Shown: positions 27,325 through 36,424, numbered from the stretch's first letter. The stretch: DNA of 64,000 nucleotides from Mesorhizobium sangaii (GCF_014207355.1 NZ_JACHEF010000001.1:1168002-1232001), one strand, 5' to 3'. The notes: generated by a model from the letters alone, not told the origin. A program made the numbers and translations.

Positions 27325-27876
27325 ATGAACGATTTTGCGCCCACCGTCGGGGTCGCCTCGACGCACCCCGCCAACATGCCCGAGGATCACTCAGCCCTGC
27401 CGGTGTGGAACGCCGAGAACTGGTTCTATGAGGACTGGCCGGTCGGCCAGAAGATCCGCTCGTTGCGGCGCACCATGGCGGAAGGCGACAGCCACCTGTT
27501 CAACACGCTGGTGCTCGACATCCACCCCTATGTGCAGGACCAGATGTTTGCAGAGACGGAAGGCATTTTCGGCAAGCGGCTAATCGCCGGCGCTTTCGTG
27601 TTTTCGGCTGGCCTTGGGCTGGTCGCCACCAATTGCGTCAACGCCTTTTCCTATGGCTACGACAGGCTGCGTTTCATAAAGCCTGTCTTCATTGGCGACA
27701 CGATCTATTCGATCCGCTCCAACCTCGACAAGCAGCCGCGCTACAAGGAGATGGGGCTGATCCGCGCCAGCTACGAGGTATTCAAGGGCGAAGGCGAACT
27801 CGTTCTCTACTGCGAGCATCTGCAGACGGTGAAGTACCGCAACCCGGCCGACTTTGTCGGCAAGACGGAGAAATAG
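27325..27876 (+). CDS. MaoC-like hot-dog protein with degenerate active site
   Basis: A 183-residue MaoC/(R)-hydratase-like protein; [21 protein letters not shown] is the family's dimer and binding stretch and matches the MaoC protein at 38945-39397 almost exactly. The catalytic motif D-x-x-P-x-H, intact in that paralogue (DFFPHH), reads DIHPYV here, so the Asp is kept and the His is Val; the AHG that follows is also altered. It may act as a partner subunit, a thioesterase-like enzyme or with a shifted His. ATG 27325 follows GGCGGAG. The next gene (CoA-transferase) starts 2 bp after the stop. Confidence 0.82.
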   Translation: MNDFAPTVGVASTHPANMPEDHSALPVWNAENWFYEDWPVGQKIRSLRRTMAEGDSHLFNTLVLDIHPYVQDQMFAETEGIFGKRLIAGAFVFSAGLGLVATNCVNAFSYGYDRLRFIKPVFIGDTIYSIRSNLDKQPRYKEMGLIRASYEVFKGEGELVLYCEHLQTVKYRNPADFVGKTEK

Positions 27877-27878
27877 GG

Positions 27879-29039
27879 ATGCCGGCAGCAGCCGAATTGC
27901 CACTTGCGGGTCTCGTCGTCGTCGACATGAGCCAGTTCCTGTCCGGGCCTTACTGCTCGCTCAGGCTGCTCGACCTCGGCGCCCGCGTCATCAAGATCGA
28001 GCGTCCGGATGGCGGCGACCTGTCGCGCCGGCTCTACCTCAGCGACACCGAGATCGGCGGCGATTCCACCATCTTCCATGCCATCAACCGGGCCAAGGAA
28101 AGTTTTGCAATTGACCTCAAGAACGAGACCGACCTCAAGGCGCTGCGCGGCCTGCTGGCCAAGGCCGATGTGCTGATCCAGAATTTCCGGCCGGGCGTCA
28201 TCGAGCGGCTCGGCCTCGACTACGAAGCCGTCCGCAAGATCAACCCGCGCCTGGTCTATGCCTCGATCAGCGGCTACGGCGAGGACGGCCCATGGGTCAA
28301 GCGGCCGGGCCAGGATCTGTTGGCGCAGTCGCGCTCCGGGGTGATGTGGCTGAATGGCGACGAGGAGCAGGGCCCGGTGCCGTTCGGGCTCGCCATTGGA
28401 GACATGCTGGCGGGTGCCGCCTGCGCGCAAGGCATACTGGCAGCGCTGGTGCGGCGCGGCATCACCGGCCAGGGAAGCCATATCGAAACCAGCCTGCTGG
28501 AAGCGCTGGTCGATTTCCAGTTCGAGGTGCTGACCACACATCTCAATGACGGCCGCCGCTTGCCCAGGCGCTCCAGCTTCCGCAGCGCGCATGCCTATCT
28601 CTCGGCGCCTTACGGCGTTTACGCGGCCAAGGACGGTTACCTCGCCATCGCCATGACGCCGATCCCCAAGCTGGCCGACCTGCTGTCGCTCGGCGAACTG
28701 GCGCCCTATCGCGACAAGCCGGCATCGTGGTTCACGGCGCGCGACGACATCAAGGCGATCATCGCGCAAAGGATCGCCACCAAGACCATAGACGAGTGGC
28801 TTGATATCCTGGAGCCGGCCGACATCTGGTGCGCCAAGGTGCTGACCTGGCCGGAAATGCTGGCAAGCGAAGGGTTCCAGTCGCTCGATATGCTGCAGAC
28901 GGTGACGCGCGACGACGACGTCTCGATCCTCACCACCAGCTCGCCGCTCAGGGTCGACGGTGTCAGAGCCAAGGTCGAGCGGGCGGCACCGCGCATCGGC
29001 GAGCACAGTGCTGCGATCCGCGAGGAGTTCGGGCTGTGA
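27879..29039 (+). CDS. CaiB/BaiF-family (class III) CoA-transferase
   Basis: A 386-residue class III CoA-transferase. The opening GLVVVDMSQFLSGPYCSLRLLDLGARVIKIE, the NRAKESFAIDLK stretch and catalytic-Asp region around GDMLAGAACAQGILAAL are all present. These enzymes swap CoA between carboxylic acids. Placed between a MaoC-type gene and a solute-binding-fold gene, it suggests that an acid made from the imported compound is activated as a CoA ester before hydration or dehydration. CoA donor and acceptor are unknown. Confidence 0.9.
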   Translation: MPAAAELPLAGLVVVDMSQFLSGPYCSLRLLDLGARVIKIERPDGGDLSRRLYLSDTEIGGDSTIFHAINRAKESFAIDLKNETDLKALRGLLAKADVLIQNFRPGVIERLGLDYEAVRKINPRLVYASISGYGEDGPWVKRPGQDLLAQSRSGVMWLNGDEEQGPVPFGLAIGDMLAGAACAQGILAALVRRGITGQGSHIETSLLEALVDFQFEVLTTHLNDGRRLPRRSSFRSAHAYLSAPYGVYAAKDGYLAIAMTPIPKLADLLSLGELAPYRDKPASWFTARDDIKAIIAQRIATKTIDEWLDILEPADIWCAKVLTWPEMLASEGFQSLDMLQTVTRDDDVSILTTSSPLRVDGVRAKVERAAPRIGEHSAAIREEFGL

Positions 29040-30202
29040 CCACACTCGCGCCCACCCTCAGGGGCATGACCTGGAGCCATCCGCGCGGCTACGATCCGAT
29101 GGTCGCCTGCTCGTCGCTATGGAAGCAGAAGACCGGCGTTGCCATCGAATGGGACAAGCGCTCCCTGCAGGATTTCGAGTCCTTCCCGGTCGAGGAACTG
29201 GCGCGTGCCTATGACCTCATCGTCATCGACCATCCGCATGTCGGTCAGATCACCGCGGAGCGCTGCCTCGAGCCCCTTGATGTCACCGGCCGCGAAGCGG
29301 AACGCGCAGCCCTTGCCTCCGGCAGCGTCGGCCAGTCCTATCCGAGCTACAGCTGGCAGGGACGGCAATGGGCCTTCCCGATCGACGCGGCCAGCCAGGT
29401 CCAGGCCTGGCGGCCGGATGCGCTCGATGCACCGCCATCGCGTTGGAACGAGGTGCTCGACCTCACCCGGCAAGGCCGCGTGCTGTTGCCGCTGCGACCA
29501 CCCCACTCGTTGATGGTGTTCTATACACTTGCCGGCAATCTCGGACACTCGTGCGCAACCGATCCGTCCCGCGATCTCATCGACATCGAGACCGGTAGCG
29601 AAGTCTTCGAGGCGATGCGCGATATCGCGGCACTGATCGACCCGGACTGCTTCGAGATGGATCCGATCGCCGTTTCAGAGCACATGACAGAGACGGATTC
29701 CCGAATCGTCTGTGCGCCGCTGATCTATGGCTACGTCTCCTATGCGATGGCTGGGTTCCGCGCGCACCGCCTGGCCTTCGCCGACATCCCGGTCATTGGT
29801 GCCGGCGGCGCCATCGGTTCGGCGCTTGGCGGCACCGGCATAGCGGTTTCAGCGTTTTCCAAGGCAAAAGATGCGGCGATCGACTTCGCCTACTGGGTCG
29901 CCAGCGGCGATGTCCAACGCAGCGCCTATGCCGCCGCCGGCGGCCAGCCCGGCCATGCCGCTGCGTGGGAAGATCAGAAGGTCAACGCCGCGACCGGCAA
30001 CTTCTATCGCGATACGCGCGCAACGCTGGAAGGCGCATGGGTGCGGCCGCGCCATGACGGTTATATGGCGTTCCAGCAGGCGGCGTCCGACCGCATCATC
30101 GCCGGCCTGACATCCAGGCACCGGGCTGGCCAGGTCGTTGCCGATCTCAATCGCCTGTTCCGGGAAAGTGTTCCGGTGCAGGTGTCCGGCGCTCGGGCGT
30201 GA
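29036..30202 (+). CDS. Solute-binding-protein-fold protein without export signal
   Basis: A 388-residue protein resembling carbohydrate ABC solute-binding proteins (SBP_bac type): LRGMTWSHPRGYDPM at the front looks like a mature periplasmic domain, with FPIDAASQVQAWRPDALD and FAYWVASGDVQR further on. No signal peptide precedes it: GTG 29036 overlaps the CoA-transferase stop (GTGA) and the next possible start is the Met of the mature-like region. Either it works in the cytoplasm as a binding or sensing protein, or it has lost its signal. No permease genes adjoin it on its operon. Confidence 0.75.
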   Translation: MTTLAPTLRGMTWSHPRGYDPMVACSSLWKQKTGVAIEWDKRSLQDFESFPVEELARAYDLIVIDHPHVGQITAERCLEPLDVTGREAERAALASGSVGQSYPSYSWQGRQWAFPIDAASQVQAWRPDALDAPPSRWNEVLDLTRQGRVLLPLRPPHSLMVFYTLAGNLGHSCATDPSRDLIDIETGSEVFEAMRDIAALIDPDCFEMDPIAVSEHMTETDSRIVCAPLIYGYVSYAMAGFRAHRLAFADIPVIGAGGAIGSALGGTGIAVSAFSKAKDAAIDFAYWVASGDVQRSAYAAAGGQPGHAAAWEDQKVNAATGNFYRDTRATLEGAWVRPRHDGYMAFQQAASDRIIAGLTSRHRAGQVVADLNRLFRESVPVQVSGARA

Positions 30203-30212
30203 ACGAACCCAG

Positions 30213-31052
30213 CTAATCGAGCCGCCACAGCTTGCGGGCATTCGCGAACAAGAGCCTGTCGCGTTCGTCGACGCTGCAGCCTGAAAGCAGCGCATGGGTC
30301 GCCGCCACCCAGGTCGAGAGGCCGCCGCCAAGCGTGCAGACCGGCCAGTCGCTGCCCCAGACGACGCGGTCCCAGCCGAACGCGTCGATTGTGTGTTCGA
30401 CATAAGGCCGCAACGTCCCGGCCGTCCAACTGCCGGGATCGGCATAGGCAACGACGCCGGAAATCTTGGCCATGACATTCGGGCGGCGCGCGATCTCGCT
30501 CATGTGTTCGCGCCATGGATGTTCGCCATTGCCCTTGATATCGGGGACGCCGCAATGGTCGAGCACGAACTGGACATCGGGCGCCAGGTCGGCAAGCGCG
30601 ACTGCCTTGGGAATCTGGTGCGGCAGCACGACCAGATCGAAGGTCAGCCCGCTGCCGCCAAGCCCCCTGATGTTGTCCCGAAACAACGGGCCTTCCGAGA
30701 GTTCGTCGGGCACGACATGGAGGACGCGGCGGAAACCCTTGACGAACGGATTTGCCCGCTGCCGGTCGAGATAGGCTGCAAAATCTGCTTCTTCCGGCCG
30801 GCAGGACGCGATCGCACCGGCCAGCATGCTGCCGGGCTGCCGCGACAGCCCTTCGACACGATCGGTCTCGGCTTCGATGTCCGCCGGATCGACGTCGACC
30901 TCCATATGCAGCACGCGTCCGACGCCGACGCGCTGGGCCTCCACGGCGTATTCCTCGTAGGAAAAGTCGCGGTCGAGCGCCGGTACGTCGGCAAGCCAGG
31001 GATAGCGCAGCACCGAACGATCGATGAGATGCAGATGGGTGTCGACGATCAC
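30213..31052 (-). CDS. Amidohydrolase-2 family lactonase (L-fucono/L-rhamnono-lactonase-like)
   Basis: A 279-residue TIM-barrel hydrolase of COG3618. The HxH metal motif is in VDTHLHLID (His6, His8), further ligands are in FVLDHCGVPD and the WGSDWPV aspartate near the end. Characterised relatives open L-fucono- or L-rhamnono-lactone or 4-sulfomuconolactone. Mutarotase and enolase-superfamily genes in the same region favour a deoxysugar lactone. Start is GTG at 31052 with AGGAGG upstream. It lies 63 bp downstream of the IclR gene and converges on the binding-fold gene 10 bp away. Confidence 0.85.
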   Translation of the reverse strand: MIVDTHLHLIDRSVLRYPWLADVPALDRDFSYEEYAVEAQRVGVGRVLHMEVDVDPADIEAETDRVEGLSRQPGSMLAGAIASCRPEEADFAAYLDRQRANPFVKGFRRVLHVVPDELSEGPLFRDNIRGLGGSGLTFDLVVLPHQIPKAVALADLAPDVQFVLDHCGVPDIKGNGEHPWREHMSEIARRPNVMAKISGVVAYADPGSWTAGTLRPYVEHTIDAFGWDRVVWGSDWPVCTLGGGLSTWVAATHALLSGCSVDERDRLLFANARKLWRLD

Positions 31053-31092
31053 TGTAGCTCCTCCTCTTGGGTCGTTAGATCATCTCACGGAG

Positions 31093-31117
31093 GAATTCTT
31101 CATTCAAATAAGAATTC
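31093..31117. promoter_or_regulatory. Perfect dyad GAATTCTT-N9-AAGAATTC
   Basis: An 8-bp perfect inverted repeat with a 9-base spacer, overlapping the last bases of the IclR gene and lying 41 bp before the lactonase start. It shares ATTCTTCAT with the site at 31925-31937, so it may be an IclR operator for the lactonase gene. AT-richness in a GC-rich region supports a regulatory role. Confidence 0.5.
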
Positions 31118-31901
31118 ACGTCGACGAGCCGACCGCCGATCCGGCTAGGTGCGAAAGCTTTTCGGCGGTGACCAACAACAGTTCGATGGTCCTAGTGATG
31201 TCAGGCGCGGAAGGCGCGTTGACGACGGTGATGTAGGGAATCGACAGTGCCGCGATCGCCTTGCCATCGGAACTGCGCACCGGCGCCGACAGGTTGAAGA
31301 CACCGGCGGTCTGCATCGAAGCCATCATCTCGTAGCCGCGGTCGCGGATCTGGTCGAGTCTGGCGAAGAACTCGGCCGACTGCGCCGTCTTGTCGGTGCT
31401 GCGAACGTGTTCCGAAATCATCATCTGTCGCTCTTCCTGGGAACGGAAGGCCAGCAGGACATGGCCCGAGCCGGTGTCGAACAGGCTGATGTGGGAGCCG
31501 ACGCGGATCGAGATGCCCCAGTAATTCGGTGCCTCCTGCTGGGCGATCACAACGGCGGAACCACGATCAAAAACAACGAGTTGGTTGGCCTGCTGCGATG
31601 TCTCTGCCAGCTCGCGCATCAGCGGCGTGGCGTAGGAAACCAGCCGTCGCACCGGCGCATGCAGCTGCGCAAGGCCAAACAGCTTCAGCGTCAGCGAATA
31701 ACGGTCGCCATCCAGCCGGGTGACGTAGCCGCGCCGCACCAGCCGGTCGAGCATCCGATAGAATTCGTTGGGGCTGCGGTCGAGTTTCTTGGCGATTTCG
31801 GCCTGCGTCAGGCCACCGTCGACGCCCGCAAGCAGTTCGAGGATGTCGAGCCCCTTGTCGAGCGCCGGCGCGCGATAGCGCTCGTCTTCGCTGTCATCCA
31901 T
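31116..31901 (-). CDS. IclR-family transcriptional regulator
   Basis: A 261-residue IclR regulator with an N-terminal winged helix (ALDKGLDILELLAGVDGGLTQAEIAKKLDRS) and a C-terminal GAF-like effector domain (about 85-250; the loop HISLFDTGSGHVLLAF is typical). The start at 31901 (MDDSEDERY) gives the normal length. It is divergent from the importer gene at 32070 and upstream of the lactonase gene, so it is the likely regulator of both. Effector presumably the imported sugar acid or its product (inference). Confidence 0.9.
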   Translation of the reverse strand: MDDSEDERYRAPALDKGLDILELLAGVDGGLTQAEIAKKLDRSPNEFYRMLDRLVRRGYVTRLDGDRYSLTLKLFGLAQLHAPVRRLVSYATPLMRELAETSQQANQLVVFDRGSAVVIAQQEAPNYWGISIRVGSHISLFDTGSGHVLLAFRSQEERQMMISEHVRSTDKTAQSAEFFARLDQIRDRGYEMMASMQTAGVFNLSAPVRSSDGKAIAALSIPYITVVNAPSAPDITRTIELLLVTAEKLSHLAGSAVGSST

Positions 31902-31924
31902 GGCGCATCTCTCCAGTGAATTCG

Positions 31925-32005
31925 ATTCTTCATATACGCAGGAACGCGGCCGACGGAAACAAATTTCGCCTTGACGTACCCGTGAATGTTTTGTTTGTAT
32001 ATGAA
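31925..32005. promoter_or_regulatory. Promoter and paired half-sites in the IclR-importer gap
   Basis: ATTCTTCATATAC (31925-31937) and GTATATGAAT (31997-32006) are inverted copies about 70 bp apart. A TTGACG -35 box (31971-31976) with TTGTAT (31995-32000) 18 bases on would drive the importer operon, and the second half-site overlaps its -10. This is a good layout for IclR control of both divergent promoters. Confidence 0.5.
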
Positions 32006-32069
32006 TGTAGCACTGCTTGTCATCAGACGAGTTGCGGTCGCCGCTGAGGCGCACCAAGGGAGGATACCA

Positions 32070-33389
32070 ATGAACAGACTGCTTTCCGGCGTGTCCGCCG
32101 GCGCATTGTTGCTTGCATTCGGTGCAGGCGCGGCCCTTGCCGGCGACCTGCCCGGCAAGTTCGAAGGCGTCACCATCGACGCCAAGCTGATCGGCGGCCA
32201 GCAATATGAAAAGCTCTACGAGCGCATCCCCGAATGGGAGAAGCTGACCGGCGCCAAGGTCAACATCCTGACCAAGAAGAACGGCTTCGACATCGACAAG
32301 GAGCTCAAATCCGACATCGCCTCGGGCAGCACCAACTGGTGCGTCGGCTGGAACCATTCATCGTTCGCGCCGCAGTATACGAGCCTCTACACCGACCTCA
32401 GCAAGCTCTTGCCCAAGGCAGAGATCGACGCCTTCGTGCCCTCGACGATCAAGTCGGCAACCATCGACGGCAAGCTGGAGATGCTGCCGCGGGCGCAGTT
32501 CGACGTTTCGGCGCTCTACTACCAGAAGAGCCTGTACGAAAACGCCGACAACAAGACCAAGTTCAAGGCGAAATACGGCTATGATTTGGTGCCGCCGGAC
32601 ACCTGGAAGGAAGTCACCGACCAGGCCGAGTTCTTCGCCAACCCGCCAAATTTCTACGGCACCCAGTTCGCCGGCAAGGAAGAGGCGATCAACGGCCGTT
32701 TCTACGAGATGGTGGTCGCCGAAGGCGGCGAATATCTCGACAAGGACGGCAAGCCCGTCTTCAACTCCGAAGCCGGCATCAGGGCGCTCGACTGGTTCGT
32801 CAACCTCTACAAGGCCAAGGCCGTGCCGGCCGGAACGACCAACTATTTGTGGGACGACCTCGGCCAGGGCTTTGCTTCAGGCACCGTCGCCATCAACCTC
32901 GACTGGCCGGGCTGGGCCGGCTTCTTCAACGATCCGAAGTCGTCGAAGGTCGCCGGCAATGTCGGCGTGAAGGTTGCGCCGAAGGGCTCGTCGGGCAAGC
33001 GCACCGGCTGGTCCGGATTCCATGGCTTCTCGGTGACCGAGAACTGCCCCAACAAGGAGGCCGCGGCTTCCCTTGTGTGGTGGCTGACCAACGAGGACAG
33101 CCAGAAGCTCGAGGCCGCCGCAGGTCCGCTGCCGACCCGCACCGCGGTGTGGGACTGGGACCTGCAGCAAGCAGCAAACGATCCTTACAAGAAGGAGGTC
33201 CTTGCCGCCTTCCAGGAAGAGGCCACGCACGCCTTTGCCGTGCCGCAGACGCCTGAGTGGATCGAGATCTCGAACGCCGTCTATCCCGAACTGCAGGCGG
33301 CGATCCTTGGCGACAAGACCTCCAAGCAGGCACTGGACGAAGCCTCAGCCAAGGCGACGCAGATCCTCCAGGACGCCGGCAAGCTTTAG
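32070..33389 (+). CDS. CUT1 ABC importer solute-binding protein
   Basis: A 439-residue sugar-binding protein. Signal peptide is clear (Arg near the start, hydrophobic core, AALA before Gly-Asp). Mature start LPGKFEGVTIDAKLIGGQQYEKL and INLDWPGWAGFFNDP fit extracellular binding proteins of the carbohydrate uptake-1 class. ATG 32070 has GGGAGGA six bases upstream. It heads an operon with two permeases, an ATPase and catabolic genes and faces the IclR gene. Likely ligand an L-sugar, deoxysugar or its acid judging by the downstream enzymes. Confidence 0.92.
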   Translation: MNRLLSGVSAGALLLAFGAGAALAGDLPGKFEGVTIDAKLIGGQQYEKLYERIPEWEKLTGAKVNILTKKNGFDIDKELKSDIASGSTNWCVGWNHSSFAPQYTSLYTDLSKLLPKAEIDAFVPSTIKSATIDGKLEMLPRAQFDVSALYYQKSLYENADNKTKFKAKYGYDLVPPDTWKEVTDQAEFFANPPNFYGTQFAGKEEAINGRFYEMVVAEGGEYLDKDGKPVFNSEAGIRALDWFVNLYKAKAVPAGTTNYLWDDLGQGFASGTVAINLDWPGWAGFFNDPKSSKVAGNVGVKVAPKGSSGKRTGWSGFHGFSVTENCPNKEAAASLVWWLTNEDSQKLEAAAGPLPTRTAVWDWDLQQAANDPYKKEVLAAFQEEATHAFAVPQTPEWIEISNAVYPELQAAILGDKTSKQALDEASAKATQILQDAGKL

Positions 33390-33406
33390 CAACCGCTCCC
33401 AAGACG

Positions 33407-33433
33407 GCCTCCCCCATCAGCCATGGGGGAGGC
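33407..33433 (+). promoter_or_regulatory. Intercistronic stem-loop after binding-protein gene
   Basis: An 11-bp perfect stem (GCCTCCCCCAT / ATGGGGGAGGC) with a CAGCC loop, 17 bp after the binding-protein stop and before the first permease. No T-run. The same arrangement occurs at 5258-5284. Confidence 0.75.
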
Positions 33434-33525
33434 GATCGCGTCTTGCCCGGGCGAGTGCGCGGACCGATCCCTGATAGCCTTCCGTTCCCCGGCCCGGGCC
33501 TCGACAAGCAAGAGGCACCGATAAG

Positions 33526-34449
33526 TTGAATGCAACACCCAACAGGATCCTGATGAAGGGCTTCAAGCCATCCGCGCCATTCCTGCTGCTGCTCCCGGCT
33601 GTCATCGTGCTGGCTGCGGTTGTCGTGGTGCCGCTGCTTTTGTCGCTCTATTCCAGCTTCACGCCTTTCCGCCTGACGCGGCCCGAGACTTTCTTCGTCT
33701 TTGTCGGCTTCAAGAACTATCTTTCGATCCTGTCCAACACCGACTTCTGGTGGGCGTTCGGCCGTACGGTGCTGCTGCTGACGATCGCGCTCAATCTCGA
33801 AATGCTGCTTGGCCTCGGCCTGGCGATGTTGGTCGAGAAGGCGACGCGGGGTCAGCGCATCCTGCGCACGCTGATGATGTTTCCGATGATGTTCTCGCCG
33901 ATCCTGGTCGGCTTCCAGTTCAAATTCATGTTCAACGACAATATCGGCCTGGTGAACAATGCCTTGCAGTCGCTCGGCATCACGCAGGACGCCATACCAT
34001 GGCTGATCGAAAGCCACCTCGCCTTCATCGCCATTTCGATTGCCGAAATCTGGTCGTCGACCGCGATCTTCGCCATCCTGATCCTCGCCGGTCTGCTCGC
34101 CATGCCCAAGGAGCCGATCGAGGCGGCGCGTGTCGACGGGTGCACGCCATGGCAGACATTCCGTTATGTGACGTGGCCGTTCGTCATGCCCTTTGCCTAC
34201 ATCGCCATGACCATCCGCTCGCTCGACGTGGCGCGCGCCTACGACATCGTCAAGATCATGACAGATGGCGGACCGGCAGGCCGCACCGAGCTGTTGTGGA
34301 CGCTGGTGGCGCGCACCGCCTACAGCGACGGCCGCATGGGCATGGCCAACGCGATGGCCTATTTCTCGATCCTGCTGTCGATCGCCTTCACCGTCTACTT
34401 CTTCAACAAGCTCGCCGCGGCGCGCACGCAGATCGGTGCTGAGTGGTGA
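33526..34449 (+). CDS. CUT1 ABC importer permease, MalF/UgpA type
   Basis: A 307-residue permease with about six membrane segments and the EAA loop EAARVDGCTPWQTFRYVTWPF. TTG 33526 is possible; ATG 33553 with AGGA five bases upstream is an equally good start nine codons later. Works with the next permease and the shared ATPase. Confidence 0.9.
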   Translation: MNATPNRILMKGFKPSAPFLLLLPAVIVLAAVVVVPLLLSLYSSFTPFRLTRPETFFVFVGFKNYLSILSNTDFWWAFGRTVLLLTIALNLEMLLGLGLAMLVEKATRGQRILRTLMMFPMMFSPILVGFQFKFMFNDNIGLVNNALQSLGITQDAIPWLIESHLAFIAISIAEIWSSTAIFAILILAGLLAMPKEPIEAARVDGCTPWQTFRYVTWPFVMPFAYIAMTIRSLDVARAYDIVKIMTDGGPAGRTELLWTLVARTAYSDGRMGMANAMAYFSILLSIAFTVYFFNKLAAARTQIGAEW

Positions 34450-34451
34450 AG

Positions 34452-35318
34452 ATGAACGAGAATTCTTCCGCCCGCTTGAAGCGCCGGCTCACAGGCATTG
34501 TTTATCGCATCGGACTGTTCCTGGCGATGCTGACCATCTGCCTGCCTGGCCTGTGGATCGTGCTGTCGTCGCTGCGGCCGACGGTCGAGATCATGGCCAA
34601 GCCGCCGGTGTGGATCCCGCAGGAGATCTCGTTCGACGCCTATGTCGCCATGTTCAGCGGCATCGGGAAGGGCGGCATCCCGGTGATCGAGTATTTCCGC
34701 AACTCGCTGATCATCTCGGTGACGTCGACGATCATTGCCGTGGCCATCGGCATGGCCGGCGGCTATGCCTTCGCGCGCTACCGCTTCCGCGGCAAGTCGA
34801 GCGTCTTTCTCGGGCTGATGCTGACACGCACGGTGCCGGGCATCGCGCTGTCGCTGCCGCTGTTCTTCCTCTATGTGCGGCTTGGCATCATCGACACACA
34901 TTTCGGACTGATCCTTGCCTATGTCGCGCTCAACGTGCCGTTCACCATCTGGCTGATCGACGGCTTCTTCCGCCAGGTGCCGAAGGATCTCGCGGAAGCG
35001 GCGCAGATCGACGGCTGCACGCGCTGGCAGGCGTTCTGGCAGGTCGAGTTCCCGCTCGCCGGGCCGGGCATTGCGTCGGCCGCCATCTTCGCCTTCCTGA
35101 CCTGCTGGAACGAATTCGCGCTGGCCTCGCAGCTGACCCGCTCGGTGAGCGCCAAGACGCTGCCGGTCGGCCTGCTCGACTACACGGCCGAGTTCACCAT
35201 CGACTGGCGCGGCATGTGCGCGCTCGCCGTGGTGATGATCATTCCGGCCCTCACCCTCACCTATATCGTCCAGAAACACCTTGTCGGCGGCCTGACCTCC
35301 GGCGCGGTGAAAGGCTGA
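34452..35318 (+). CDS. CUT1 ABC importer permease, MalG/UgpE type
   Basis: A 288-residue permease with about six membrane segments and the EAA motif EAAQIDGCTRWQAFWQVEFPLAGPG. ATG 34452 follows GGTGAAG; GTG codons at 34443 and 34446 overlapping the previous stop are alternatives. Ends 3 bp before the ATPase gene. Confidence 0.9.
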   Translation: MNENSSARLKRRLTGIVYRIGLFLAMLTICLPGLWIVLSSLRPTVEIMAKPPVWIPQEISFDAYVAMFSGIGKGGIPVIEYFRNSLIISVTSTIIAVAIGMAGGYAFARYRFRGKSSVFLGLMLTRTVPGIALSLPLFFLYVRLGIIDTHFGLILAYVALNVPFTIWLIDGFFRQVPKDLAEAAQIDGCTRWQAFWQVEFPLAGPGIASAAIFAFLTCWNEFALASQLTRSVSAKTLPVGLLDYTAEFTIDWRGMCALAVVMIIPALTLTYIVQKHLVGGLTSGAVKG

Positions 35319-35321
35319 CCC

Positions 35322-36419
35322 ATGGCAACCGTTTCCCTCACCAAGCTGACCAAGCGCTACGGCAATGTCGGGATCGTGCACGGCATCGATCTCGACATCG
35401 CCGACCGCGAATTCATCGCGCTGGTCGGCCCCTCCGGCTGCGGCAAGTCGACTACGCTGCGCATGATCGCCGGGCTGGAGGAGATCAGCGCCGGTTCGAT
35501 CGAGATCGGCGGCCGCGTCGTCAACGACCTGCCGCCACGCTCGCGCAACATCTCGATGGTGTTCCAGTCCTACGCGCTCTATCCGCACATGACGGTGCGC
35601 GAGAATCTCGGCTTTTCCCTGAAGATCGCCGGTGCGGCCAAGGAGGACATGGACCGACGCGTCGCCGAGGCCTCGGCCATCCTCGGCCTCGACACGCTGC
35701 TCGACCGCCGCCCGTCGCAACTGTCCGGTGGCCAGCGCCAGCGCGTTGCCATGGGCCGCGCCATCGTGCGCGATCCCGACGTCTTCCTGTTCGACGAGCC
35801 GCTCTCCAACCTCGACGCCAAGCTGCGCACGCAGATGCGCACCGAGATCAAGAAGCTGCATGCCAAGGTGCAGTCGACGGTGATCTACGTCACCCATGAC
35901 CAGGTCGAGGCGATGACGCTTGCCGACCGCATCGTCATCATGCGCGACGGTTACATCGAACAGGTCGGCACGCCCGACGAGGTTTTCCGGCGGCCGGCGA
36001 CGCGCTTCGTTGCCGGCTTCATCGGCTCGCCGCCGATGAACCTGCACCAAGCCACGATCGATGACGGCCAGATGGTCTTCGCCAGCGGTGAAAAGCTGCC
36101 GCTGCCTGGCCAGTTCAAGGCCAATGTCTCCACCGGCGACAAGGTCGTGTTCGGGCTGCGGCCGGACGACATCTACCCGACCGGCCATGGCATCAGTTCC
36201 GGCGGTGCCGCCGACGTCCACCAGATCGAGCTGCCGATCACGGTCACCGAACCGCTCGGCAACGAGACGCTGGTGTTCGTCGAATTCAACGGCACTGACT
36301 GGGTGTCGCGCATGCTGAACCCGAGGCCGCTGAAATCGGGCGAGCGGATCGCCATGAGTTTCGACATGTCGCAGGCACATCTGTTTGCCGCCGACACCGG
36401 GAAGACATTGCGGAGCTGA
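35322..36419 (+). CDS. CUT1 ABC importer ATPase, UgpC/MsmK type
   Basis: A 365-residue ATPase: Walker A GPSGCGKST, Q-loop VFQSYALYP, signature LSGGQRQRVAMGRAI, Walker B FLFDEPLSNLD, H-loop YVTHDQVEA, then a C-terminal TOBE regulatory region of about 130 residues. Full length for the family. Lies between permease and enolase-superfamily genes in one tight operon, so it is dedicated to this importer. Confidence 0.93.
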   Translation: MATVSLTKLTKRYGNVGIVHGIDLDIADREFIALVGPSGCGKSTTLRMIAGLEEISAGSIEIGGRVVNDLPPRSRNISMVFQSYALYPHMTVRENLGFSLKIAGAAKEDMDRRVAEASAILGLDTLLDRRPSQLSGGQRQRVAMGRAIVRDPDVFLFDEPLSNLDAKLRTQMRTEIKKLHAKVQSTVIYVTHDQVEAMTLADRIVIMRDGYIEQVGTPDEVFRRPATRFVAGFIGSPPMNLHQATIDDGQMVFASGEKLPLPGQFKANVSTGDKVVFGLRPDDIYPTGHGISSGGAADVHQIELPITVTEPLGNETLVFVEFNGTDWVSRMLNPRPLKSGERIAMSFDMSQAHLFAADTGKTLRS

Positions 36420-36424
36420 CGGAC

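Noticed and set aside
27125..27328. Small 67-codon gene upstream of the MaoC gene
   Set aside because: Overlaps the hairpin and dyad of the promoter region and shows no homology or ribosome site.
34395..36380. A 661-codon open frame antisense to permease and ATPase genes
   Set aside because: It mirrors the ABC ATPase codons; no domain is recognisable and both sense genes are intact.
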